Assembly: GCA_025345505.1 (NCBI GenBank)
Contig: JANVCC010000219.1
Span: forward strand, 805,513-869,512
Source: Todiramphus chloris collaris
Lineage: Eukaryota > Chordata > Aves > Coraciiformes > Alcedinidae
Length of the DNA stretch: 64,000 nt
Direction: 5' to 3'
A program made the position numbers and the translations under genes. How positions within the stretch are numbered: position 1 is the stretch's first letter; every line of letters begins with the position of its first letter. This document shows positions 42,465 through 53,660 of this stretch, piece after piece. Below the pieces are notes generated by a model. The model did not search any database and was not told where the DNA came from. It worked only from the letters and a program-made list of their open reading frames with translations.

Positions 42465-45398
42465 TCCCCCGGCAAACCTCCGTCCCTCTCGGAATATCGC
42501 CGCGCGCCTCTCTGAACGCCGCAGCTTTGTGCCTGGCTGCTGCGCGTCGCTTGGCTGCCCGGCCGGCTCCATCCCTCCCCCGGCACCACCCGTCTCGCCC
42601 GTTCGGCCCCCTTGGCTCCTCTCCGCTCTCTGCAGCAGGTTCTGCTTCTGGGTCTTGCTCCCTGGAGGAGGCTTGAGCGGCGATGCCGTGTCGGGGCGCA
42701 GCGAGGGGAAGGGTGTTGCTGAAAATCCAGGCTGAGGATGAGGAAGGTGGCGCTGGAGGGGCCGATGGCAGCGCAGCGTGGTGGGTTAGGGGCTTGCAGC
42801 CAGGGGGGATGAGGCTCCCGTGGTGGGACGGGAGTTGCTTAAAGCACTGGGAGGTGGTGGGAATGACGGATTTGGCTTCGGAAGACGTTGGATTTGGCTT
42901 TGGGAGACACCAGAAGGGCAGGCAAATAACGTCAACAGGCGCTGAAAGGCTCCAGAGGAGAGCGTTATCTGGCACGGAGACGGGGCGAGGTCACAGACCA
43001 TGGGAAGGCTGCTGGGAGGGATGACTTTATCTGCAGCAGGAAACAGCAGATTGGGAAAATAGAAGGGGAAAAAAAAAAAAAAAGGCGATACCAAACACAA
43101 AGGTGCAAAGTGGAGTCGAAAGGAAAACGGGAAGGAGACGAAGTCCGAAGTCTCGGCGCTGGGATTTTCCCAAGCTGGTGTGTGTTTCCCAGGCCTGGGA
43201 AAGCACAGGGTGGGCTGTCAGCGCAGCTCCTGTTTCTAGAGGCAAACATCCCAAACCCCCATCCCTGGTTTAGCAGAGTCTGGCCTGGACGTTTTAGACT
43301 GGTACCAGCTACACGTGTGAACAGGGCTCAGGGAAAAGCCGCGGGGTGCTGCTCGCCCGGCAGCGGGGACGTGCTGGGGGATGCTGTGGGGTGGTACCGG
43401 TGCCCTCTCAGCAGCTGCAGCAGCGTTATCCCCGGAAATAAATGGTAACCTCCTTAAATATAAATTTAATAGGGCTCTTGGTCCACGTCCATTACACCAA
43501 GCGCTGCTCTGATGGCCGGAATGAAATTACGGGGAGAGAAAGAGGCTGGAGGCAGCGTCCCGTCCCTCGCCAGCCAAGCTCGAGCTAATGTCTGGCTGCC
43601 AGGGAGTGATGATTAAGGTTCCGGGGATGCGGTTACTGTGGCTCGTGTGATCTGGGCCAGTTCTTAACCCAGTGGTGACCTGATGGCCCGCCCGTGTCCA
43701 GTGTCAGGAAGGATGCCGTGGTGGTGGCAGATGCCTTTGGCTGTGTTGTGCAAGAGGGGGGTGTTTTGGGAGCCCCGGCGCTGTTATTCTGAAGCCTTCG
43801 GCGTGGCTGCGACAGTGGCATCCTGAGGCCAGGAGTGGGCCAGGAAGCCTTTGCTTTCCCATGACGCCTTTGTTTTGCAGGAAGCTGCAGAGCCAGGAGC
43901 CCTGGGCTCCCTTCCGGGATGGGCTGGTGCTGGACTGGGACGGGGGGAGCCCCTCGTGAAGGGTTTTAAGCGGATGCTGCAGCTTGCCTGGTGCTGCCGG
44001 CAAGAGTGCAATTGAGGGGGAGCTGGGAAAAATCCAAATCAAATTTAAAAAACCCCAAAAAAGATGGCGAAGCAGCTCTTAAAATGTCTGCAGGGACTGC
44101 CAAGAGCGGTGAATGCGGGTGCGTTCCTGCGCGCTCTTGGCAGGAAGCATAAGCAGCGAAGTGTGGAAAAGCCCTGACAGTCTGCAGGGGGCTGTCCCTC
44201 TGCGCCTCTGTATTCCCTGGGGGATGCTCCAAAATGGGCTGAGAGGCTCGTCCAAAAGAGCAGAAAGTGGCCGAATCCTGAGCGATGCTGCTTTTCCCAG
44301 CTCAGCTGGATATCTCGGGGTGTTTCTTTGCCTGCAGCTTCTGAGCTGCATCTGGCCAGGAATGTCCCTGCTACTGGGGCAGGTGTAACGTGGGCAGCAA
44401 GAAGGGCGAAAAAAAAAAAGAAAGAGAAAATGTTTTCTGAGCCCTGACCTGTGGGTTTTCTGCCTCCACTTTGGAGTTTTGTGTTGCTGGTGGGTTGAGC
44501 CCTTGTGTGACGAGTGCTCTACACGAGGTTACTGCAGGAATGAGCTCGGGAGGATGCGCTGCAGTCCCCAATTAGCAGGGAAGGTGGTTAATGAGAAGGT
44601 AGCTGGGCATAAGGATGAAGATGAAGCTGGTGCTGCCGTGGAGGAGTTAATTTGGGGCTGGCTGTCCCCGGGAGCTGAGGATGGTCAGAGAGGCAAAGCC
44701 GGTTGTCGCTGGGGCTGGATCCAAACCCCCCGAGACTCCCAGCCCCACCTCCAGAAGGTGCAAAGCTCTCTGGAATGCCCGCACATGAGAAGCTGATGAG
44801 GATTGCTGTCAAAGGGAGCTGGGGGACCTCGTGCCTTTAACTTGGGAAGAGGTGAGTGCTGAACCTTGACCAGCCCAGGGAGCAGCTTGGGAAGAGGATG
44901 AGTCGTGGCTCCAGCCATCAGATATAAGCTAAGGTATAGCTCCAGGCTCTTTGGATGCTTGGAGAAGAGATGGGTTTTTTCCCCAGAAAAATTCTAGAAA
45001 ATCAGTTTTGTGTTTTCCAAGTGGTGCTGGAGTCACACAGTGGCTTTCGGAGGACAGCTCCAAAGGGATGTATCCCTCCATGCATCGTGCTCCTCCCTGG
45101 AGCTCAACAGGAGTGAGCTCACCCCGTGCCCTGTGACTGCATCGGGGTTTGACCTGTTCCCCGAACTGCAGACTCACCTCTCGTGATCCCATGACAAAGG
45201 TGTTGCTGCTGGAACACGAGCAAGAAGGTGATGTCACGGGAGGGGGAAAAAAATCCAAAGGTCACAGAGGGCAGAGGAGCGTGGGTGCCAGCCGTGGGCA
45301 GCGATGGGTGTCGTGCTTCCTCGTGAGTCACCCCGATGGAGTTGGCATTTCAACTGGGAGCACTGGGATGTGGAACACGATCTGGGAATGACCCTGTT

Positions 45399-45415
45399 GG
45401 GGGGGGGGGGGGGGG
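45399..45415. repeat. G17 homopolymer
   Basis: Seventeen consecutive G. Similar long G runs occur at 2792-2807 and, interrupted, near 31306-31320. Confidence 0.95.
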
Positions 45416-46807
45416 ACACGTCTGCATCCCTGTGGTAGCACTGTTGTTGTGGTAGCACTGTTGTTGCAGAGGGCATGATGCTCTCTGCTGTCACCCACCT
45501 GCCTGCCCCTGCCAAAAGCCTTTGGGCTGCATCCAGGCGTGTTGGCTTGAGGTGCTTGAGAAGGGGCTTATCCCGAGCCCTCCTGTGCTGAGTTAGCAGT
45601 TGAGATATCCCTAAAGACATCACAAACCATCCCTGGGCTCTGGCAGCCCGCAGGGAGATGGTGAGAGGTGTGGGGAGCGCAGAGGAGGTGCAGGTGCCCC
45701 CAGCTTTGCAGCCGCAGCGGTGGAGTTTAATGATTCGGAGATCCTGGTGTAAATCATTGCCAGCGCGGTGCAGGGCCGTGGGCGGCTGCGGGGTGGGGAT
45801 GAAGGTGGGTCTGTGGCAGGGAAGGCTCTGTGCCACGGGTGGAGGGAAGGGGACAGGGGCTGCAGTGCTTGGCCACCGCTTGCCCACCTGATTGGAGCGG
45901 TGAGGTTGCCACCGGGAGCTCAGCAGACACGGTGTAAGGGTTGAGTGCTCAGGGCTTTGCACAGCAGGAGAGCACAGCGGGGCAGGGATGGTAAACAGGG
46001 AGGGAAAAAATCCCTCGAGGATTATTAAACCAGTGCAAGCACAGAGCAGGGGGTTCCTCTGTGGCTGGATGCAGGAGGATGGCACTGGATGTGTTCCACT
46101 CTGGGCAGCTGCAGCAGATGCCACCTTGGAGATAGAGGCCACACTGAGATTTTTTGGGGGGGCAAGTCAGTGGTTGGTTTGGGGCTCCCCAAACCCTCAA
46201 GTCACAGCACCCTTTCACCATGCTGACCCGTGTCCACCTCATCAGGGCCACCCCTCCTGCTCCAGGCAGCACCAGGGATGCTGGACCCGAGGCCGAGATG
46301 GCAGCAGCTCCTTCCTCTGCCCACTGACGTCAGGGCAGCGGGGCTACGGCCAAGGCAGCGATAGGAGCGTGCTCTGGAAAGCCAAAAGAAGAGTTAATTC
46401 AATGGAGAGACAGGCTCCTGCGTCCAGTCTGCTGCTTTAATCTGATTGCCTGGGCTGCAGGGCAGCGCAGCCAGGGGTCTGGTTAAAGCTCTGAGGCACG
46501 GAGATGATGTAGCAGCTCAAACTGGGCCTGCTTCCAGAGGTGAGGTGCCCAGGAGAAGCCAGAGAGGTTGGGAACAGGCAGGGAGGTTTAGACCCCACAG
46601 GTCGATGCTATCAGCCTTGCTTGTTTTCTGTATGTGCAGGGCCATTTTTCATTTGCAAGTGAAATCTCTTCAGCCCCGTGTCCGTTTGTGAAATATCTTG
46701 CCGAATAGTGTGAGGATGGGAGCTCACCTGGGTAAACAGGCAGGGGAAAAACCCAACGGGTGCCCATCAAGCTATGTTTGGAAGAGCCAAACTGAGAAGC
46801 AGGAGCG

Positions 46808-47235
46808 CTGCTGCTGAGGGGCCTGGAGCATCTCTGTGCCAGGACAGGCTGAGAGCCCTGGGGCTGTGCAGCTGGAGAAGAGCAGCCTGAGAGGGGAGCT
46901 GAGCAATGCTGAGCAAGAGCTAAAGGGCCCTGGGGGGCAAGAGCCTGGGGCCAGACTCTGCTCAGTGGTGCCCAGGGACAGGACAAGGGGCACCAAGGGG
47001 CACTAACTGGAACCCAGGAGGTTCCAGCTGAGCAGGAGGAGCAAGTTCTTTGGTGTGAGGGTGTGGGAGGCTGTGCCAGGCTGCCCAGAGAGGCTGTGGA
47101 GTCTCCTTGTCTGGAGAGATTCCCAACCCGGCTGGACACTGTGACCCTGGGCCCCCTGCTCTGGGTGACCCTGCTGGAGCAGGGGGGTGGCACCAGAGCA
47201 TCTCCAGAGGTCCCTGCCAACCCCCACCATGCTGG
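46808..47235 (+). mobile_element. CR1 LINE, 5'-truncated, young
   Basis: Begins GGGGCCTGGAGCATCTCTGT (slightly upstream at 46808) and ends GGTCCCTGCCAACCCCCACC. Nearly identical to 4912-5340 on the same strand, with differences of only a few percent. Confidence 0.93.
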
Positions 47236-47784
47236 GATAAATCAGAGCCCTCACCACAGGCTTGGGCATCACCAGCACGCCTGGGAGCAGGGCCGATGGA
47301 GCAGAGGGTGGATGAAGGAAGAGGCACATGATGCACGTTGCCTCGTGCCCGGTGCCAGGGGTGAGTTTGCTTTGCAGGGGCTCCCCAGAGCAGAGGGGGC
47401 TGTTTGGGGAGCGTGGGACTGGCAGCTGCAGGTTCCAAAGCACTCAGGCAGGACAGGCTGATCTCTTAGGGGGGTGGTGGTGAGGATCTTTCGGGTGTAG
47501 CTTTTGCCACATCCCCAGCAGCCTCTTGCTAGGACCAAATTCACGCTGGGGGTGGGTTAAGGGGGCAGGAAATGCCTTCCCTGGGGGGCAGACGGGGCCG
47601 CAGGGCAGTGGCAAGGCTGGCCACGGTGCTGGGCTTGCCCCTGCCTGCCAGCAGCTCCCATCGGGCAGCGCCCGGCAGCTCGTGTTCTCCCAGTAGCCCT
47701 GGAGAGACTGCGGGAGCAAGGACTTTGCCCTGCCGGGATCTGGGCAAACACCAACAGCCCCAACACGGGGTCAGGGCTGTGGCT

Positions 47785-48340
47785 GGAGGGTCTGGGACCT
47801 CCCTGGGTGGGTCTGGGACCTCCCTGGGTGGGTCTTTAGGGGCTGGGACCTCCCTGGGTGGATCTGTAACCTTCCTGGGTGGGTCTTTAGGGTCTGGGAC
47901 CTTCCTGGATGGGTCTGGAGGAGGTGGGACCTCTCTGGGTGGGTCTGGGACCTCTCTGGGTGGGTCTGGGACGTTCCTGGGTGGGTCTGGAGGGGCTGGG
48001 ACCTCCCCGAGTGGGTCTGTAACCTCCCTGGGTGGGTCTGGAGGAGGTGGGACCTCCCTGGGTGTCTCTATAACATCCCTGTGTGGGTCTGGGGGATCTG
48101 GGACCTTCCTGGGTGGGTCTGGAGGAGCTGGGACCTCCCCGAGTGGGTCTGTAACCTCCCTGGGTGGGTCTGGAGGAGGTGGGACCTACCTGGGTGTCTC
48201 TGTAACATCCCTGTGTGGGTCTGGGGGAACTGGGACCTCCCTGGGTGGGTCTGGAGGAGCTGGGACCTCCCTGGGTGTCTCTGTAACATCCCTGTGTGGG
48301 TCTGGGGGATCTGGGACCTCCCTGGGTGGGTCTGGAGGGG
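47785..48340. repeat. Minisatellite with 21-bp basic units and about 132-bp higher-order period
   Basis: Basic unit GGGACCTCCCTGGGTGGGTC plus T, with variants carrying TGTAACATCCCTGTGTG and CCCCGAGTGGG. Blocks starting GGAGGAGGTGGGACCT recur at about 48040 and 48172, giving a 132-bp higher-order period. Because units are multiples of three, both strands are open for about 190-270 codons of Gly/Ser- or Pro-rich peptide. This is an artefact of the repeat. Confidence 0.95.
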
Positions 48341-48785
48341 CCCTCAGTGAGCCTCGGGAAGCAATGCTGGGGCACAAGCAATGACCAGATTGCAATGGGG
48401 AAGTTGCTCAGCAACTTTCTTCTCTCCGGGCTCACCCGAGTGTCTTTTCCTGCAAGCAACTGGAGCTGCTCTGTTTTCTGGGAATGCTGGTTTATTCTGG
48501 CCCCTGACCCCGCGGGCTCGGCTGGAGCTCAAGCTAAACAAGCAAGCGCAGGGGTTGGGACCGTCGGGCTGGACAGGGCTAGGGCCTGCATGGAGGCAGC
48601 AGCAGCGTTAGTCGAGCACAAACAAGTGGCAAGGAGCTGAGACTGGGGAGGAAAGGAGGAAAACTTGGCACGTTTGCCAGCTGCACGCTGCGTTTGGCAC
48701 GGGTGTAGAGCCGGGAGCTGCAAAGGAGGCTGCTGCGGGCATCGGAGGGGTGGAGATGGGGCAGCTTTGCTGGTGGGCTGGGAGA

Positions 48786-49115
48786 TGCTCGGCTGGGGGT
48801 TGCTGGGGTGGGAGATACTCAGACAGGGGTTGCTGGGGTGGGAGATACTCGGCTGGGGGTTGCTGGGGTGGGAGATACTCGGACAGGGGTTGCTGGGGTG
48901 GGAGATACTCGGACAGGAGTTGCTGGGGTGGGAGTTACTCGGACAGGAGTTGCTGGGGTGGGAGTTACTCAGGGGTTGCTGGGGTGGGAGGTACTCAGAC
49001 AGGGGTTGCTGGGGTGAGAGTTACTCAGCTGGGTTGCTAGGGTGGGAGTTACTCGGACAGGGGTTGCTGGGGTGGGAGTTACTCGACAGGGGTTGCTGGG
49101 GTGGGAGATACTCAT
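48786..49115. repeat. 30-bp minisatellite, about 11 copies
   Basis: Unit GGTTGCTGGGGTGGGAGATA followed by CTCGGACAGG, repeated with exact 30-bp spacing from about 48798 to 48960. Shortened or substituted units follow (GAGTTACTC variants). It lies 450 bp after the other minisatellite but is not related in sequence. Confidence 0.95.
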
Positions 49116-50017
49116 CTGGGTTCACAGGAAGGGGTTGCACTCTCAGCTGCCACCATCACACGCCGGGTCGGGCAGGCGAGCGGCCAGGAGATGCACTTCC
49201 ACGTGTTTATTTTTGGAAAGAGAGCACTTGTGGTCCTGGCAACTTGAGAGATGCAGATATTCCATCACGGTGGTGGAGGAAGGAGTTCCCACCCCTGGGC
49301 TGGCTGTTTGGGGATGGTGGAGCTCGGACAGCCCCGAGCCCGCTCTGCTCAGCAGAAGGGAGCTGGGGGACTTGCCAGCAGCCAGTGCTGGTCAGGAGTG
49401 GGTGATCACTGGCCAGGAGCGAGCTGGGGGCTCTGCTGAGGACTTGATTTTGGAGCAGCCCTTGCTGGGGGAAGCTGCAGGGTTGGCTTGGCTGGGAGAG
49501 CAGCAGTTTTGCTTTCTCTTCTCTGGGCTGGAAGGTGTTACAGGGCAGGCAGCCGGCACCACAAGCAGCCTTGCTTCACCTCGACCAGGGGGAAGGGAGA
49601 AGCTGTACAGCTAGCGGTGTGTTTCTGGGCACTTCCAGGTTAGTTTGCATGGACAGCGGCTGCTTGTCAAAGGCAGAAAGTGGGAAGCGTTTCTAGAAGC
49701 AGCAAAATTTACTTTGTGGTGGTGCTGTGAAGAGGTTGGTTATCACCCTCCTAATGATGGCTTATCTAAGCCCTCGGCAAACATCCCTTCAGTTCTTTCC
49801 TAAAGCTGGTGGCTATTGCAGCAGAGAGTCGCCGTGAGAACGACCGATGAGGATCCTGGGTGACTGCCCCGCTGTGTCCCGACGCTCTCCGCAGGCGCGG
49901 TGGAATTAGATTTCGGGGTTAGCCGGAGAGAACGCTGCTGGCCGGGCTGCCGGGGTGGCACCCGCAGAGCCTTTGCATCCCGCCGGGCGCTGACCATCGC
50001 TCTCCGTCTCTCCCCAG

Positions 50018-50117
50018 AGCTCGTCGCGGGAGGGGACCGCACGCATGCCCGCGGTTCTGCATCCCCCCGGATCCCAGCTGTGCTGTAAGCGGGGGCCGGC
50101 CCGCCCGCCCGGCAGCG
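50018..50117 (+). other. TMEM51: TMEM51 5'UTR portion of the first coding exon
   Basis: Acceptor GTCTCTCCCCAG| at 50016-50017, then 100 bp of GC-rich leader before the ATG. An upstream ATG (50045, CGCATGCCC) opens a separate frame that overlaps the TMEM51 start and could act as an inhibitory uORF. Confidence 0.65.
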
Positions 50118-50458
50118 ATGGCCCAGTCCCGGGCCAACGGCTCGCACTACGCCCTGACGGCCATCGGGCTGGGGATGCTGGTCCTCGGCATCATCATGGC
50201 CGTCTGGAACCTCGTCCCTGGCTTCGGTCCCACCGACAAACCCCCCACCCACGCTGCCAACAGCAGCAAACCCGACCGCGGGACCGGAGGCGTTTTGAAG
50301 AGTAAGACTTTCTCGGTGGCCTACGTGTTGGTGGGGGCGGGAGTGCTGCTGCTGCTGCTCTCCATCTGCCTCAACATCCGTGACAAGAAGAGGCAAAGCG
50401 AAGATATCGTGCACGTGCAGCACCAAGTGTCTTCAGAGCCCTCGCACCAGGAGGACAG
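50118..50458 (+). CDS. TMEM51: TMEM51 coding exon 1 (both membrane helices)
   Basis: ATG at 50118 in context GGCAGCGATGG. It encodes MAQSRANGSHYALTAIGLGM and on to HQVSSEPSHQED. The donor GACAG|GTGAGC leaves a split Ser codon. The exon contains both membrane segments and the extramembrane loop between them. Confidence 0.97.
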
Positions 50459-52864
50459 GTGAGCCTTTCTGGGGAGGAAGGGAGTGGGACTGAGTGTAGG
50501 AATGAAACCAAGGGCGGCTGTTATTTTTCAAGGAGGTCAGGAGCAAGGAGAGTAAGGCTGATAAAACCAGAGTCATGGAATGGTTTGGGTTGGGAGGGAC
50601 CTTTCAAGCTCATCTGGTCCAACCCCCTGCAGGGAGCAGGGCCATCTGCAGCTAGAGCAGGGTGCTCAGAGCCCCGGGCAACCTCCCCTGCAATGGTGCC
50701 AGGGATGGGGCAGCCACCACCTCTCTGGGCAGACTGGGCCAGGCTCTCCCCACCCTCACCATCACCAACCTCTCCCTTCTCTCCCATCTGAATCTCCCTC
50801 TTCTAGTTCAAACCATCCCCCCTTGTCCTGTCCCAACAGGTCCTGCTCAAACCTGTCCCCATCTTTCTGCCAGGCCCCTCCAAGTCCTGAAGGTCTCCCC
50901 TTTGGGAGCCTTCTCCTCTGCAGGCTGAACCCCCCCAGCTCTCCCAGCCTGGCTCACAGCAGAGGGGTTCCAGCCCTCCCAGCATTGCTGGGGCTCCTCT
51001 GGCCCCACTCCAGAGCAGCATCTGCTAAAGTGAAGTCAAGCCCTTCTCCTGGTTTCGGGTTCAGCGATGTCTCGGCGGTCAGGCAGGAACGACCCTGACT
51101 GCGTGTGCCGAAAGGGGAGCCTTGTTTGGGTCTGGATGGAGCCGTGGCCAAGCCCCGAGCTGCCTTGCTGAGCCTCTCCTGGCTTTCCACCAACACAGGG
51201 GCAGCTGCCAGGGAGCACTGGGGATGGTGGTTAATGGTTAACCCAGGGCAGGACGGGTGCTGCGAGGGCGAGGAGCCGGCAGCGCGGGACGTGCCGACCC
51301 GCCTGGTGCAGCCGGAGGTGCCGGGCAGCCTTTCGGCCGGAGATGGAGTTTAGACCCGGTGAAAGTCTGCAGAGCTCTCCTCTTTGCTCGGGGAAACTCC
51401 AAGGAGCAGAGCAAAGGCTGCCGGGGCAGCAGTCAGGGGAAGTCCCCGATGGTGCGGGGAACCGGCACGTCCCCGGTGTGGGTGGGGGTGGCGTTGGGAC
51501 ACCGTGGGGTAGGAGGTGGCAGGAGGAGACGGTGGCTCTGCTGGCTGCTGCCTGGGGAAAGCTGCCATAGGTGAATGACTCTGTACACAGAGACACCCAG
51601 AAAACTGGTTTTCCCTATTAGCCTGTGAAGGTGACTTCGTAAGGCAAGAGGAAGGTCAAGTGTACGTGCGCGGGTACCTCTGGGGGCATTCAGCAGAGCT
51701 GAATGTCACTGCAGAACCACTCAGGGTAGATACTGGCCCCAAGAGATGTCCAAATGGCCAAAACCAAGGGGTCATGTCCCTTTCAGATCATAGACTCAGG
51801 GAATGGTCAGGGTTGGAAGGGACCTTAAAGCTCACCCAGTGCCAACCCCCCTGCCATGGGCAGGGACACCTCCCACTAGAGCAGGGTGCTCACAGCCCCA
51901 GCCAGCCTGGGCTTCAACACTTCCAAGGATGGGGCTTCCCCCACCTCTCTGGGCAGCCTGGGCCAGGGTCTCACCACCCCCATGGGGAAGAAACTCTTCG
52001 TAATGTCTAATCTGAATTGACCTCTCTCTAGTTTTAATCCATTCCCCTATGTGATCCTGCTCTGGCAGGGGGGTTTGACTGGATGATCTTTTCAGGTCCC
52101 TCCCAAGCCCTTAACCTTCTGTGATTCTGTGGATTTGAATGATTGTCAAGAGGGGAGGAGAGGAATCAGTGTTCTGCTGGGGGAAGAAATCGCTGCTGGA
52201 ATAGAAGAGGAGGTTTTGAGGGCTAAGAAAGTGATGATCAAAGATGGATGAATATCACAAGGAAATAAAAGCGGGTCTGAGGATAGGTGGAGTTGTGATT
52301 TGTTCTGTCAGTCAAAAAGAAACTGGTATATAACGTAGAAGGGCAAATCATCTGTTAAGGTATTTGGGAGGGGGGAGGTATTTTCTCCGCTACATCTACA
52401 CAATTAATCTGGAACAACGTGCTACTGACAGCCTTCATTCCCCCCCCTCTAGTCAAGAAGAAGATGAAGACACATCTTCCCAGTACTACGTCCCCAGCTA
52501 CGAGGAGGTGATGAACACAGGCTACTCTGAGCCCAGAGACTTGGACAGGAGCAACAGGATCAGCGTCTCCCTGCCCTCCTACGAGTCGCTGACGGGGCTG
52601 GAGGAGAGCACCCAGCCCCCGGGAGCTGTCGCTGCGGAGCCCAGCACGGAGCGGCAGCCCGGCCGGCACAGCTCCCGCCTCAGCAAGCGCCTGAAGCCGC
52701 TGAAGGTCCGGAGGATCAAGTCGGAGAAGCTGCACTTGAAGGACATCAGGCTAAACCTCGCGCAGGGCAACAGCACCGCTCCTATCACGATAGAGCCGCT
52801 CACCCCGCCGCCCAAGTACGAGGAGATCCAGGAGAAAGTGCCAGGGAGTCAGCAAATGACTTAA
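50118..52864 (+). CDS. TMEM51: Transmembrane protein 51, joined coding region (2 exons)
   Basis: TMEM51 is a small vertebrate membrane protein without an assigned biochemical role. Exons 50118-50458 and 52453-52864 join through AG|T (Ser) to give 753 nt, or 250 residues; human TMEM51 is about 253. Two hydrophobic helices are visible, at about residues 12-31 (AIGLGMLVLGIIMAVW) and 64-86 (FSVAYVLVGAGVLLLLLSIC). NGS (residue 7) and NSS (48) sequons flank the first helix. The long hydrophilic C-terminal tail has an acidic QEEDEDTSS patch, VPSYEEV and LPSYESL repeats, a basic LSKRLKPLKVRRIKSEK stretch and a PPPKYEE motif of the PPxY type bound by WW domains. Identity is firm from similarity along the full length and from the KAZN-TMEM51-FHAD1 order. 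Confidence 0.96.
50571..51027 (-). mobile_element. CR1 LINE in TMEM51 intron
   Basis: GAGTCATGGAATGGTTTGGG, GGGACCTTTCAAGCTCATCT, AACCATCCCCCCTTGTCCTG, then a region with GCCTTCTCCTCTGCAGGCTG and CAGCATTGCTGGGGCTCCTC. A fairly long copy, about 455 bp, of the subfamily also seen at 32650. Confidence 0.92.
51787..52045 (-). mobile_element. CR1 LINE in TMEM51 intron, young subfamily
   Basis: Begins ATCATAGACTCAGGGAATGG, then GGGACCTTAAAGCTCACCCA. It is essentially the reverse complement of the 3' ends at 21.8 and 24.8 kb, ending around ATTGACCTCTCTCTAGTTTT and AATCCATTCCCCT. Confidence 0.92.
52048..52132 (+). mobile_element. CR1 LINE 3'-end fragment
   Basis: GTGATCCTGCTCTGGCAGGG, TGACTGGATGATCTTTTCAG and GTCCCTCCCAAGCCCTTAAC, with tail TGTGATTCTGTG. 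It abuts the previous, oppositely oriented copy, so the 5' ends of two CR1 fragments meet. Confidence 0.85.
52453..52864 (+). CDS. TMEM51: TMEM51 coding exon 2 (cytoplasmic tail)
   Basis: Acceptor CCCCCCCTCTAG|. It encodes (S)QEEDEDTSSQYYVPSYEEV through LTPPPKYEEIQEKVPGSQQM and T, with TAA at 52862. It covers the acidic, tyrosine-containing, basic and PPxY-type segments of the tail. Confidence 0.97.
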
Positions 52865-53660
52865 AAAAAAGAAAGAGGGGGCATCCGTGGTGCTGCTGGG
52901 ATGGAATTTTTTGTGGGTTTGTTTCTTTTATTTTTTTTTTTTTTCCCTTAAAAGAACCCTACTAAGGAGCTCGGTCGGTGGGTGCAGGAGCGGTCAGCGC
53001 TCCCTGGAAGCTGTGGTGTGGAGGATGCGATGGGTGCGAGGGGCCAGGGCAAGCTTTCCCTGGGATGGGGCTCTAAAAAAGGCTGTGGGGAAAGAAACCT
53101 GAATGCCACCAGGTTCTGCTGCTGCGCTGAAGTAAACGAAGGCTGGAAGTACCGAAAAGATAATTTGTGGTGTTTGATGTAAGGACCACGAACGTATCTA
53201 CTCACCCCCTCTTCCCCCTGTGCCAACAAGACTTCTCCAAGGCACCAAACTGATACTAAAGTGGAAAATGGCAATGCTCCTCTTATTATTTTTTTTCCTG
53301 GTGTGTTTTCTGGGTAAGGGAAACAGTGTTCTTGGAGCAGCACTGCAGCTTTCCCCCAGCTCCACTCCAGGGCTGGGATGGTGGCCCGGAACTAGGATGG
53401 GCCACCCAGGGCCAGCCCCGACTGCTGCCAAGATGTGTGCTTGCTGGTGGGCAGTGAGCTGAAACAGGCCCGTGCTCCTCGGGGAGAGGGTGGATTTCTT
53501 GCCTCGGTTGCTTTCTCCGGTGTGTTTTGTGCTCCGATCTGTTGGAAGCAAGCAGATAAATCCGGGGGGTGCTGGGAGCTGAAGGCACTGCTGCCAGGAG
53601 TTGACACGACCGTGAGCAGACATGTTCTAAATAAATATTTTGTACGTTGTGTGTTCGTGT
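52865..53660 (+). other. TMEM51: TMEM51 3'UTR
   Basis: About 0.8 kb from the stop codon to just past the AATAAA at 53630-53635, with a downstream GT-rich element (TTGTGTGTTCGTGTG). Contains an A8 run right after the stop and a T-rich stretch near 52930. Confidence 0.75.
53630..53635 (+). terminator. TMEM51: TMEM51 polyadenylation signal
   Basis: AATAAA in TCTAAATAAATATTTTGT, followed within 25 bases by the GT-rich TTGTGTGTTCGTGTG, a standard cleavage-stimulating arrangement. Confidence 0.8.

Larger units (their letters stand above)
40421..50017 (+). other. TMEM51: Probable TMEM51 first intron
   Basis: About 9.6 kb between the CpG-island donor and the coding exon. Apart from two coding-like segments near 42 kb (listed separately) I see no exon. 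It carries a G17 run (45399-45415), a young CR1 (46808-47235) and two neighbouring minisatellites (47785-48340 and 48786-49115). Confidence 0.5.

Noticed and set aside
47572..48384. 270-codon Gly/Ser-repeat frame (GTSLGGSGG type) and minus-strand Pro-rich frame
   Set aside because: Units of the minisatellite are multiples of three, so all frames stay open; no promoter, signal or conservation argument.
49800..50426. 208-codon minus-strand frame over TMEM51 exon 1
   Set aside because: Antisense shadow of the GC-rich TMEM51 coding exon.
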